DNA of 64,000 nucleotides from CAIQQQ01 sp040399685 (GTDB taxonomy: Bacteria > Pseudomonadota > Alphaproteobacteria > Acetobacterales > Acetobacteraceae), in assembly GCA_040399685.1 (NCBI GenBank), contig JBBART010000010.1, positions 79,246 to 143,245 of the forward strand. Reading direction: 5' to 3'. This document shows positions 1-7,521 of this stretch, one piece after another. The notes below the pieces were generated by a model. It was not told where the DNA came from and ran no database searches. It saw only the letters and a program-made list of their open reading frames with translations. Each line of letters begins with the position of its first letter. Within the stretch, counting starts at the first letter, position 1. A program made the position numbers and the translations under genes.

Positions 1-534
1 TTCCATCGCCTTGGCCACAGCACCAACAACCTCCGGCCGGCGATAGCCGAGATTGACGAGCGCCGAGATCGCATCCGTTTCCACCCCGCCCGACGGCGGC
101 AACACCGGCGAGAACCCAACGCCCACCGGCATGGCGCCGGCTTTTTCCCGCAATTCCGTCAACAACCGCACCGCCAGCTTGGCGCCCACCCCGGCCGCCC
201 GGGTCAACGCGCCGCGATCGCCCGCCTGGATGGCCGCGATCAACTCGCGCGGGCTCAGCGCCGAGAGAATGTTCAGCGCCACTTTCGCGCCCACGCCCTG
301 CACTGTGGTCAACAGGCGAAACCACTCGCGCTCCGCTGATTCAGCAAACCCGTACAGCGTGATCGCGTCCTCACGCACCTGCATTTCGGTCAGCACCACC
401 GCCAACTCCGGCGCCATCGGCAGAGCGGACAGCGTGCGGGTGGAGGCATGAACCAGATAGCCAACGCCGCCCACATCCACCACGCAGCGGTCCTGCTCCA
501 GCAGCACCACACGGCCCGTCAGTTGCGCAATCAT
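1..534 (-). CDS. ruvA: Holliday junction branch migration protein RuvA (3' end outside window)
   Basis: RuvA binds Holliday junctions as a tetramer and loads the RuvB motor for branch migration. About 178 residues are visible. The N-terminus reads MIAQLTGRVV and leads into the OB-fold domain; helix-hairpin-helix segments follow (LLTTVQGVGAK and LTRAAGVGAK), and then the start of the C-terminal RuvB-contacting domain with the ALVNLGYRRPEV stretch. The family is about 200 residues long, so roughly the last 20 lie left of the window. Its ATG overlaps the ruvC stop as ATGA, giving the usual ruvC–ruvA order; ruvB is expected just outside. Confidence 0.95.
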   Translation of the reverse strand, partial: MIAQLTGRVVLLEQDRCVVDVGGVGYLVHASTRTLSALPMAPELAVVLTEMQVREDAITLYGFAESAEREWFRLLTTVQGVGAKVALNILSALSPRELIAAIQAGDRGALTRAAGVGAKLAVRLLTELREKAGAMPVGVGFSPVLPPSGGVETDAISALVNLGYRRPEVVGAVAKAME

Positions 535-1037
535 GCCATCACCTTTCCGGCGGCCCACGCGGTGCGGCTGGCGCGGTGATGGGCGTGGCAGATGGCCACC
601 GCCAGCGCATCGGACGCATCGGCGCGCTTCAGCGTGGCCCCGGGCAGCAACCTGCGCACCATCATGGCCACCTGCTCCTTGTCCGCCCCGCCGGTGCCGA
701 CCACCGCCAGCTTGACCGTCTTGGCGCCATATTCCGCCACCGACAGCCCCGCCATCGCCGGCACCAGCAACGCCACACCGCGGGCATAGCCCAGCTTGAG
801 CGTGGCCGATCCGTTGCGGTTGACGTAGGTTTCCTCAACCGCCGCCTCGGTGGGTTTGTATTCTTCGATCAGCTTGGCCAGCGCATATTGCAGCGCGCAC
901 AGCCGCAGCGGCACACTGTCATCGCTGTCGGTGGCAATGACGCCATCGGCCACATGCCGCAATCGGTTGCCGTCGCTCTCCAGCAAGCCCCAGCCGGTAA
1001 AGCGCAGCCCGGGATCGATGCCGAGCAGCAGCGTCAC
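531..1037 (-). CDS. ruvC: Crossover junction endodeoxyribonuclease RuvC
   Basis: RuvC is the Mg2+-dependent resolvase that nicks Holliday junctions symmetrically. It has 168 aa, normal for the family. The four-acid RNase H-like active site is visible: Asp8 in GIDPGLRFTGWG, Glu68/Glu69 in VEETYVNRNG, and Asp140 and Asp143 in RADASDALAVA. The start is GTG, overlapping the yebC stop as GTGA, and the stop overlaps the ruvA start. The yebC-ruvC-ruvA order is common in proteobacteria. Confidence 0.96.
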   Translation of the reverse strand: MTLLLGIDPGLRFTGWGLLESDGNRLRHVADGVIATDSDDSVPLRLCALQYALAKLIEEYKPTEAAVEETYVNRNGSATLKLGYARGVALLVPAMAGLSVAEYGAKTVKLAVVGTGGADKEQVAMMVRRLLPGATLKRADASDALAVAICHAHHRASRTAWAAGKVMA

Positions 1038-1783
1038 GCTGACAGCTTCGCCATCACGTCGTCTGGAATGTCGAAATTGGCATACACATTCTGCACGTCG
1101 TCATCCTCATCCAGAACGTCGAGCAGCTTCAGCAACGTTGCGGCGCGGTCCTCGTCCAGCGTGACGCTCGTGGAAGGCCGCCAGTCGAGCTTGGCCTCCT
1201 CGGGCGCACCGAACCGGGCTTCGAGGGCGTCGCGCACCGCGAAGAAATCCTCCACCGGTGTGGTAATTTCATGGCCATCCGCATTGCTCTCGGCGTTGTC
1301 CGCACCCGCCTCGATCGCCGCTTCCAGCATATCGTCCTCACTGGCCGCCGAGGCTGGATAGCGCACCACGCCGAGCCGGGAGAACATAAAAGACACCGCG
1401 TTCGTCTCGCCCAGCGCCCCGCCATATTTGTTGAACGCGGCGCGCACCACAGAAGCCGTGCGGTTACGGTTGTCGGTCAGCGTCTCGATGATCACCGCAA
1501 CGCCGGCCGGGCCATAGCCTTCGTAGCGCACTTCCACATAATCATCGCTGCCGCCGGCACCCGCCGCCTTCTTAATGGCACGCTCGATGGTGTCACGCGG
1601 CATGTTCATCTGCCGCGCCACCGTCACGGCCGCGCGCAGCCGCGGGTTGGCCTGCGGATCTGGCAGGCCTGACTTCGCGGCAACGGTGATCTCGCGGATG
1701 ATCTTGCCAAAGGCACGGCCACGCTTGGCGTCCTGCGCACCCTTGCGGTGCATGATGTTCTTGAACTGGCTATGGCCGGCCAT
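1034..1783 (-). CDS. yebC: YebC/PmpR-family protein
   Basis: This is a cytoplasmic YebC/TACO1-family protein, annotated historically as a transcriptional regulator and more recently linked to ribosome and translation function. It is 249 aa with the family-typical start MAGHSQFKNIMHRKGAQD and the RGRAFGKIIREITVAAK segment. The acidic C-terminal domain (LDVLDEDDDVQNVY) is also intact. A GGAGA Shine-Dalgarno lies 7 nt before the ATG. It leads the ruvC-ruvA unit. Confidence 0.95.
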   Translation of the reverse strand: MAGHSQFKNIMHRKGAQDAKRGRAFGKIIREITVAAKSGLPDPQANPRLRAAVTVARQMNMPRDTIERAIKKAAGAGGSDDYVEVRYEGYGPAGVAVIIETLTDNRNRTASVVRAAFNKYGGALGETNAVSFMFSRLGVVRYPASAASEDDMLEAAIEAGADNAESNADGHEITTPVEDFFAVRDALEARFGAPEEAKLDWRPSTSVTLDEDRAATLLKLLDVLDEDDDVQNVYANFDIPDDVMAKLSA

Positions 1784-1807
1784 GACAGATTCTCCGCAGG
1801 CTTTCGA

Positions 1808-2329
1808 TCAGACCGTGTGACGCGGCATGACGGCCGAGAACGCCCAAGCCAGCGCGGCCTTGACCACGTCACCCAGCAGGAACGGCACCACGCCGGCGGC
1901 GATCGCACGCTCCACGCCCACGAACTGCGACAGCCAGGCAGCGCCAGCAGCATAGATGACGACCGTCGCCACAACCATGGCACCCGCACGCTGCACATGG
2001 CCGCGCGCCGAACCCACGATCAGCATGGCGGCGAGCATACCCACCAAATAGCCAGCCGTCGGGCCAGCCAAAACCTGCAACCCTGCGCCCGAGGCGAACA
2101 CCGGCAGGCCAAGTGCGCCTTCAACCAGATAGGCCACCATGGCGGCCACACCCAGCCTTGCGCCCGACACGCCGGCAATGGCCAGCACCGCGAAGGTTTG
2201 CAGCGTCATCGGCACCGGCCAAAACGGCACGCTGATATGGGCCGAGGCTGCGATCAACAGGCTCAAACCCAGCGCCTGCGCCCCAAAGATGGCATGCTGG
2301 CTGTTCTTGGTGGCGATGGCGGTGGTCAT
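1808..2329 (-). CDS. bioY: BioY-family biotin transporter S component
   Basis: BioY is the membrane substrate-binding component for biotin, working alone or with ECF energising subunits. The 173-aa protein is almost wholly hydrophobic with five to six predicted membrane segments. It carries the family stretches HISVPFWPVPMTLQTFAVL and the glycine-rich AGPTAGYLVGM. AGGAC precedes the ATG by 6 nt. No ecfA/ecfT genes lie in the window, so it either works alone or borrows a shared module. Confidence 0.92.
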   Translation of the reverse strand: MTTAIATKNSQHAIFGAQALGLSLLIAASAHISVPFWPVPMTLQTFAVLAIAGVSGARLGVAAMVAYLVEGALGLPVFASGAGLQVLAGPTAGYLVGMLAAMLIVGSARGHVQRAGAMVVATVVIYAAGAAWLSQFVGVERAIAAGVVPFLLGDVVKAALAWAFSAVMPRHTV

Positions 2330-2363
2330 GCGACTGTCCTACTGCAAAAAGGTTTAGCGGTTC

Positions 2364-3179
2364 TTACGATGTGGGCATCGTCTGGGAAAGACGGCCACCC
2401 TGGCGCACCGGCTCCACACGCACGGCAAGCCCGGTGGCGTCGTCGGTTTCCACGAACACGCCGCATAATGTGACAGGACCATCGGCAGGCGCCAGCCGGT
2501 CACCCGGCATTTTCCGCCAGAACCGCGCGGCGGAGCCTTCCTTGGACATGCCGATCACGCTGTCATAATCGCCGCACATGCCGGCATCGGACTGAAATGC
2601 GGTGCCGCCCGGCAAAATCTGGTGATCGGCCGACGGGCAATGCGTGTGGGTGCCGACGACAAGGCTGACCTGGCCATCGAAGCTGTGGCCGAACGCCATC
2701 TTCTCGCTGGTGGCCTCGCCGTGGAAATCGATCACGATGGCTGAAACGGTGGTGCCCATCTTGTGCTTCGACAATTCCACGGCACTGGCGCGGAACGGGC
2801 AATCCAGCGGGTCCATGAACAGCCGGCCCATGGCATTCAGCACCAAAGCCCGGCGGCCGTCATGCAAGGTGGCGACAACGCTGCCCAAACCCGGCGTGCC
2901 GGGTGGGAAATTCAGCGGGCGTATGAGGCGCGGGTGATCGTTGATATAGGCGGCCAGTTCCTTGCGATCCCAGGCGTGGTTGCCCAGCGTGATCACATCT
3001 GCGCCAGCCTTGAACAGCGACTCGGCCATATCCGGCGCCAGGCCGAAGCCGTGGCTGGCGTTCTCGCCATTGATGATCGCCAGATCGATGCGCATCGCGG
3101 CCCGCAGGCCGGGCAAGGCGGCACAGGCGGCTTCACGGCCGGCGCGGCCGATCACATCGCCCAGAAACAGGATTCGCAT
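2364..3179 (-). CDS. YmdB-like metallophosphoesterase (TIGR00282 family)
   Basis: This is a calcineurin-fold dinuclear metal phosphoesterase. In Bacillus the relative YmdB hydrolyses cyclic nucleotides; the alphaproteobacterial substrate is not established. The 271-aa length is typical. Metal-binding motifs occur in order: FLGDVIGRAG near the N-terminus, NGENASHG, LGNHAWD and VGTHTHCPSAD. The ATG begins one base after the stop of the cyclo-ligase gene, so the two are co-transcribed. Confidence 0.9.
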   Translation of the reverse strand: MRILFLGDVIGRAGREAACAALPGLRAAMRIDLAIINGENASHGFGLAPDMAESLFKAGADVITLGNHAWDRKELAAYINDHPRLIRPLNFPPGTPGLGSVVATLHDGRRALVLNAMGRLFMDPLDCPFRASAVELSKHKMGTTVSAIVIDFHGEATSEKMAFGHSFDGQVSLVVGTHTHCPSADHQILPGGTAFQSDAGMCGDYDSVIGMSKEGSAARFWRKMPGDRLAPADGPVTLCGVFVETDDATGLAVRVEPVRQGGRLSQTMPTS

Positions 3180-3180
3180 C

Positions 3181-3750
3181 TCAGATGGGTCTTTCGAACA
3201 AAATCACGCCAGCCTCGGTGGCCACGGCATCAAGCGGCGCGTCATAGGCCCCAACGGGCACTTCGTCGAGTTCCTGTGCCGCGAAGGCGCAGCCGATGGC
3301 GCGCGCATGCGGCAGTCGGGCCAGCGTGCGGTCGTAAAACCCGCCGCCATAGCCGAGCCTGCGCCCAGCGCGGTCGAACGCCAGCAGCGGCACCAGCAGA
3401 TAGCTGGGGTCGAGCACCGGCCCATCTGGGCGCATGGTGCCGAACCGCTCCTGAATCATGGGTGCGCCGGGGTGCCATTGCCGAAAAATCAACGGGTTGC
3501 CGCGCCCTTTGGTCTCAGGCAGCACGATGGAGTGGCCGCGCTGGTGCAAGGTTTCGAGCAACGGGCGAATATCGATCTCGTCCGCCATCGGCCAGAAGCC
3601 GCTGACAATATCGCCGGACCGCGGCGGGATGGTCGCCAGAACATGCGCGCCCAGTTGAACCCCAAAGGCAGGATTCAGCCCCACCCTCGCCTTGAGGGCG
3701 CGAAGCCGGGCTTCCTGCTTGGCATCGATGGTGGGGCGTGGATCAGTCAA
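3181..3750 (-). CDS. 5-formyltetrahydrofolate cyclo-ligase
   Basis: The enzyme converts 5-formyl-THF to 5,10-methenyl-THF using ATP, returning the storage folate to the one-carbon pool. It has 189 aa. The GYGGGFYDRTLARL nucleotide/folate motif sits in the C-terminal third, and an RFGTMRPDG segment precedes it. The longest reading starts at TTG directly after the predicted 3' end of 6S RNA, and no good Shine-Dalgarno is seen, so the exact start is uncertain. The 6S RNA–cyclo-ligase pairing is widespread in proteobacteria. Confidence 0.9.
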   Translation of the reverse strand: MTDPRPTIDAKQEARLRALKARVGLNPAFGVQLGAHVLATIPPRSGDIVSGFWPMADEIDIRPLLETLHQRGHSIVLPETKGRGNPLIFRQWHPGAPMIQERFGTMRPDGPVLDPSYLLVPLLAFDRAGRRLGYGGGFYDRTLARLPHARAIGCAFAAQELDEVPVGAYDAPLDAVATEAGVILFERPI

Positions 3751-3752
3751 AA

Positions 3753-3904
3753 GGTGCGGAGCCGCCGAAGCCGTTGGAATGTCATCCTCCCAAGGCCTGC
3801 GTGAGCAGGTGGGTACCAGGTACCGAGACCAAGATCTCGACAGCGCCAGTCCCCGGGAGGTTGCTTATTGGCCCTGGGGATGAGCGACCTGACGCACCCA
3901 GCAG
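3753..3904 (-). ncRNA. ssrS: 6S RNA
   Basis: 6S RNA binds and sequesters RNA polymerase–sigma70 holoenzyme. It is identified from position (between zapA and 5-formyl-THF cyclo-ligase, same strand) and fold. A terminal stem GGTGCG/CGCACC (3893–3898 with 3753–3758) closes the molecule. Next comes a helix pairing 3873–3889 with 3781–3797 (GTC..ATCC..AGGGCC against GGCCTTGGGAGGATGAC). A bulged central region and an apical hairpin CGAGA-TCTTGG-TCTCG follow. A CTATAG -10-like element lies at 3914–3919, just after the zapA stop. Ends are approximate. Confidence 0.8.
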
Positions 3905-3919
3905 CCCCGCCCCCTATAG

Positions 3920-4252
3920 TTAGGGCTGCTCGAGCCCGTTTGCAATCTGTTCCGCGCGAGTGGCGAGATTTGCCACCATCCGGGCCGTCTCGGCCCCGAC
4001 GATGGCGCTGTTGGCGCTGGCCATCATGCTGCGAAGCGTGTCGATCTCAACGCGCGTATCGTGCAGTTCATCGGCCATCAGCAGCGAGGCCAGCACCAGC
4101 AGGCGCTGCTCGCCGCTGCTGCTTCCAAGCGCCTTGATGCTGTCGATGCGGGTCTCGACCTGCGCCGCCATGGCGACGAGATGATCCTCCTGCCCGTCCT
4201 CGCAGCCGACGGTATAGCTATAGCCGTTGATCTTGACGGTCACCTGGGCCAA
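3920..4252 (-). CDS. zapA: Cell division protein ZapA
   Basis: ZapA bundles and stabilises FtsZ filaments at midcell. The 110-aa form starts MAQVTVKINGYSYTVGCEDG, the canonical ZapA beta-strand N-terminus. A long C-terminal helix follows (LVLASLLMADELHDTRVEIDTLR) that would form the coiled-coil dimer. I chose the TTG at 4252 because AAGGAG sits 6 nt upstream; a longer in-frame ATG at 4285 adds residues outside the family consensus. The stop is immediately followed by the 6S RNA promoter. Confidence 0.92.
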   Translation of the reverse strand: MAQVTVKINGYSYTVGCEDGQEDHLVAMAAQVETRIDSIKALGSSSGEQRLLVLASLLMADELHDTRVEIDTLRSMMASANSAIVGAETARMVANLATRAEQIANGLEQP

Positions 4253-4262
4253 GGCGCTCTCC

Positions 4263-4460
4263 TTATGTTGCGTCAACAACCGCACGAAGACGAGCGATCA
4301 TCGCGTCCAGCCGCGCCGTCACGGAAATGTTATCAATGGCATCCAACGCCGGCGCATTGAGGGCGCCGTCGGTGAGTGCTGCAATCCGCTCAAGTGCTGA
4401 TTCGAGTCGGGCCATCGGGGCCGCTATATCGTTCAGCTCAGCATCGCCTGTCGTGTTCAT
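4263..4460 (-). CDS. Small coiled-coil protein upstream of zapA (possibly DUF4164-type)
   Basis: This 65-aa acidic, helix-forming protein is rich in Ala/Leu heptads (MARLESALERIAAL, ARLDAMIARLRAVV). It ends 10 bp before the zapA start on the same strand. In alphaproteobacteria a short DUF4164-like coiled-coil gene often precedes zapA, which is the basis for the tentative family name. An upstream ATG at 4517 would give 84 aa but would reach into the divergent gene's start region, so the ATG at 4460 (preceded by GGAATGGA) is preferred. Function unknown. Confidence 0.65.
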   Translation of the reverse strand: MNTTGDAELNDIAAPMARLESALERIAALTDGALNAPALDAIDNISVTARLDAMIARLRAVVDAT

Positions 4461-4515
4461 TCCATTCCGCCCAGTGGATACAAGGTTCAAACTGGTCCAT
4501 GATCCGAGGTCAAGC

Positions 4516-4950
4516 ATGAACCAAACGCAGGGGCCGCGACAAGATTCGTCAAGCCTCTACCCCACAGTGATCATACACAGCCTGAACCAGGCTGAGGCTG
4601 CCCTTCGCCCTGGCATCGCGGTGGCATTGCTCTCCGCACCCGGGGCAGCGCTGGCCGGTGGGTGCATGTGGTGGCGGGCGATGGTGGATCAAGCCCGGCG
4701 CCGGTGGCCAGGCACGCCATGCATCGACATTCTGGATTGCGCCGATTCAGCCGGAATGGCGATGGCCGCCTTGCGCTGCGGACAACTGAATCTGGTTCTG
4801 TCGCCCGACTGTCCGGGCCTTTCGGCGGTGACGCGGAGTGCGACAGCATTCGGCGCAAAGGTTCTTCAATCCCGCCCCCAGGGCATCGATCTCAGCCTGC
4901 GCGGGGCCGCGATGACATGGATGAATCATTTTGAGAACAGTGACACATGA
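4516..4950 (+). CDS. Hypothetical protein, 144 aa
   Basis: I do not recognise the family. The protein has an Ala-rich central segment, four cysteines (LAGGCMWWRAM, GTPCIDILDC, LSPDCPG) and no signal peptide or obvious membrane helix. GAGGT lies 5 nt before the ATG, and coding bias matches its neighbours, so it looks like a real gene. It is divergent from the zapA operon (55-bp gap) and lies 72 bp upstream of the aldolase gene. It is probably lineage-restricted. Confidence 0.7.
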   Translation: MNQTQGPRQDSSSLYPTVIIHSLNQAEAALRPGIAVALLSAPGAALAGGCMWWRAMVDQARRRWPGTPCIDILDCADSAGMAMAALRCGQLNLVLSPDCPGLSAVTRSATAFGAKVLQSRPQGIDLSLRGAAMTWMNHFENSDT

Positions 4951-5022
4951 AGCTGGCTGCGCTAGATCCGGCAAGCCTGCGCCCACGCTTTCGAACGCGC
5001 CAGTTGAACCGAGGATGCCAAA

Positions 5023-5937
5023 ATGTACCTGACACCGGAAGTCAAAACGATCCTGGGCTATTATGAGAGCGACAACCCGGGGACGAAGACCAACCTCGCC
5101 CGCATCCTGATGCAGGGCAAGCTTGGCGGCACCGGCAAGCTGGTCATTCTGCCCGTCGACCAGGGCTTCGAACACGGCCCGGCCCGCAGCTTTGCGCCCA
5201 ACCCGGCCGCCTACGACCCGCATTACCATTTCCAGCTGGCGATTGACGCCGGCCTGTCCGCCTACGCCGCACCGCTCGGCATGATCGAAGCGGGCGCTGC
5301 AACCTTTGCCGGCAGCATCCCCACCATCCTGAAGCTGAACTCGTCCAACTCATTCGCCACCCACAAGGACCAGGCCGTCACCGGCACCGTGTCCGACGCG
5401 CTGCGTCTGGGGTGCTCGGCCATCGGCTTCACCATCTATCCGGGCAGCGAATACGCCTTCGACCAGATGGAAGAACTGCGCGAACTGGCGGAAGAAGCCA
5501 AGGCAGCCGGCCTTGCCGTGGTGCTCTGGAGCTATCCGCGCGGGCCCTTGCTCGACAAGGCCGGCGAGACCGCGTTCGACGTCTGCGCCTATGCCGCCCA
5601 CATGGCCGCCCTCTGCGGGGCGCACATCATCAAGGTGAAGCCGCCGACCGCGCATATCGGCCTTGAGGCCGCCAAGAAGTCCTACGAGAGCATCGACGGC
5701 TCGACGATGGCCAAACGCGTGGCGCATGTGGTGCAGGCCTGCTTCGCGGGGCGCCGCATCGTGGTGTTCTCGGGCGGCGAATCGAAGGGCCTTGATGGGC
5801 TTTACGAGGAAATCCGCGGCCTGCGCGACGGTGGCGCCAACGGCTCGATCATCGGGCGCAACACCTTCCAGCGTCCGCGCGCCGAAGCGCTGGCGATGTT
5901 GCAGACGATCGTCGACATCTATCTGAACAAGGCCTGA
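5023..5937 (+). CDS. fbaB: Class I fructose-bisphosphate aldolase (DhnA/FbaB type)
   Basis: The enzyme cleaves or forms fructose-1,6-bisphosphate through a Schiff base in glycolysis and gluconeogenesis. It has 304 aa in a TIM-barrel family related to archaeal and DhnA-type class I aldolases. The N-terminal VILPVDQGFEHGP carries the catalytic-acid region. HIIKVKPPTAHIG contains the expected Schiff-base lysine, and the C-terminal phosphate-binding segments are VVFSGGESKG and GGANGSIIGRN. GAGG lies 8 nt before the ATG. thiE follows after 5 bp. Confidence 0.92.
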   Translation: MYLTPEVKTILGYYESDNPGTKTNLARILMQGKLGGTGKLVILPVDQGFEHGPARSFAPNPAAYDPHYHFQLAIDAGLSAYAAPLGMIEAGAATFAGSIPTILKLNSSNSFATHKDQAVTGTVSDALRLGCSAIGFTIYPGSEYAFDQMEELRELAEEAKAAGLAVVLWSYPRGPLLDKAGETAFDVCAYAAHMAALCGAHIIKVKPPTAHIGLEAAKKSYESIDGSTMAKRVAHVVQACFAGRRIVVFSGGESKGLDGLYEEIRGLRDGGANGSIIGRNTFQRPRAEALAMLQTIVDIYLNKA

Positions 5938-5942
5938 TCCTC

Positions 5943-6584
5943 ATGGCAGGGAAAGATGGCTGCCGGCTGTATCTGGTCACGCCGCCGGCCTTCGACCCCC
6001 TGCCGTTTCGGGATTTGATGGCAGCGGCGCTGGACGCGGGCGATGTCGCCTGCGTTCAGCTGCGGCTGAAAGACGTGCCTGACGATGTGGTCAAGCGCGC
6101 CATCGACGTGCTGCGCCCGGTGGTGCAGTCCCGCAATGTGGCGTTTCTCATCAACGACCGGCCCGATCTGGCCGTGGCGCACGGATGCGACGGCGCGCAT
6201 GTGGGCCAGGACGACACCGATGCCGCAGCCGCCCGCAAGGTCCTTGGCGACCTAACCTTGGGCGTGACCTGCCATAACAGCCGCGAAATGGCGTTCGATG
6301 CCGGAGACGCCGGGGCTGACTACGTGGCGTTCGGCGCGTTCTTCCCAACCACCACCAAGGACGCCCCGATCCGGGCCGAGGCCGATATTCTTACCTGGTG
6401 GTCTGAATTGATGGAACTGCCATGCGTGGCCATTGGCGGGATCACGGCTGAAAACTGCGGCAGCCTGGTCACGGCAGGCGCGGATTTCCTGGCGGTGGTG
6501 GGTGCGGTCTGGAACCACCCCGATGGCCCGGCCGCCGGGGTTCAAGCCATGAACGCCGCCATCAGCGCCGCGAAAGTGGGCTGA
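5943..6584 (+). CDS. thiE: Thiamine phosphate synthase
   Basis: ThiE joins the HMP pyrophosphate and thiazole phosphate moieties to make thiamine monophosphate. It is a 213-aa TIM barrel. Visible motifs are LINDRPDLAVAHGCDGAHVGQDD (shared substrate-binding region), AFGAFFPTTTKDAP (the variant of the GPxFPTxTK loop) and AIGGITAEN. It follows the aldolase gene closely and converges with the J-protein gene without any intergenic base. Confidence 0.93.
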   Translation: MAGKDGCRLYLVTPPAFDPLPFRDLMAAALDAGDVACVQLRLKDVPDDVVKRAIDVLRPVVQSRNVAFLINDRPDLAVAHGCDGAHVGQDDTDAAAARKVLGDLTLGVTCHNSREMAFDAGDAGADYVAFGAFFPTTTKDAPIRAEADILTWWSELMELPCVAIGGITAENCGSLVTAGADFLAVVGAVWNHPDGPAAGVQAMNAAISAAKVG

Positions 6585-7385
6585 CTAAAGCCCCCGTTCG
6601 CGCTTGATCCGATCCCAGGCAGCGTTGATCCGCGCCACCTTGTCGCTCGCCTTGCCAATCAGTTCCGGCCCCAGCCCACGGCTGGCCAATGTGTCGGGAT
6701 GGTTTTCCCGCATCAGGTTTTTCCACGTCGTGCGCAGTTCGTCGGGCGTAGCGGTCCGTTGCAGGCCGAGCACGGAATAAGGATCATCTTCGCTGCCAGA
6801 CGTCATCTGACGTGGACTGGCGCCACTCGCCCGGTCCCACGCGGCGCGGCCAAGACCCAGGGCGCGCCCGACGCCGGCCAGGAAGTCCCGCTCTTTCTTG
6901 TTGATCGGCCCATCGGCGATGGCAATCGCGAACAGCGCCGTCAACACGTCTTCCAGAACGCCGGGACTGTCGGCAAACGCCTCGCCCAGCCTGGTGGCGT
7001 AGAGAATCGGATCTTCAGGGCTTTCCCGCGCGCGGTCGAACAGCTGGCCGATGTCGCGGACAGCCTGCTGCGGGATCCGAAACGCCCGTTTAAACGCGTC
7101 GATCTCCAACCGGGTGACCGGACCGTCACATTTCGCTGTTTTCGCCGACAGGATAACCACGGCAACGGCGAACAACTGGTCGCGCCGGCCGGGTAAAAAG
7201 GTCGGCGGCAGTGCGAATCCGTTTGAAAAACCGCCAATGCCCGGAAACTGGCCGGAACTGCGGCCAGACATGCCGTGTTCAGCTGCGTGACCGAACGCAG
7301 CCCCCATCATGGCCCCAAATGGCCCGCCCATAGCAAAACCAGCCATCCCTCCGATGATCTTGCCCCACACGATTGTTGGTCCCAC
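6585..7385 (-). CDS. DjlA-like co-chaperone (TerB + J domain)
   Basis: This is a DnaK co-chaperone. The N-terminus has the glycine-rich WGKIIGGMAGFAMGGPFGAM segment typical of DjlA. A TerB-like helical domain covers roughly residues 65–190 (LFAVAVVILSAKTAKCDG, then ADGPINKKERDFL). A C-terminal J domain from about residue 200 contains DPYSVLGL and the essential HPD tripeptide (RENHPDTLA). Total 266 aa. Both the GTG at 7385 and a GTG at 7370 (giving MWGKIIGG) are possible starts; the shorter one matches the family N-terminus well. It diverges from the oxoprolinase gene. Confidence 0.88.
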   Translation of the reverse strand: MGPTIVWGKIIGGMAGFAMGGPFGAMMGAAFGHAAEHGMSGRSSGQFPGIGGFSNGFALPPTFLPGRRDQLFAVAVVILSAKTAKCDGPVTRLEIDAFKRAFRIPQQAVRDIGQLFDRARESPEDPILYATRLGEAFADSPGVLEDVLTALFAIAIADGPINKKERDFLAGVGRALGLGRAAWDRASGASPRQMTSGSEDDPYSVLGLQRTATPDELRTTWKNLMRENHPDTLASRGLGPELIGKASDKVARINAAWDRIKRERGL

Positions 7386-7521
7386 GCATTCCGATGTTTG
7401 TCTTCATTACCACGCGGCGGTCGCTCGCAGCAAAATCCAACGCAAGAGCAGCATGATGCCGCATGAGGTGTTGCGCATACCGCAGACGTGAGATCATGTC
7501 CGCCGAGCAAAGGGGCACGAC

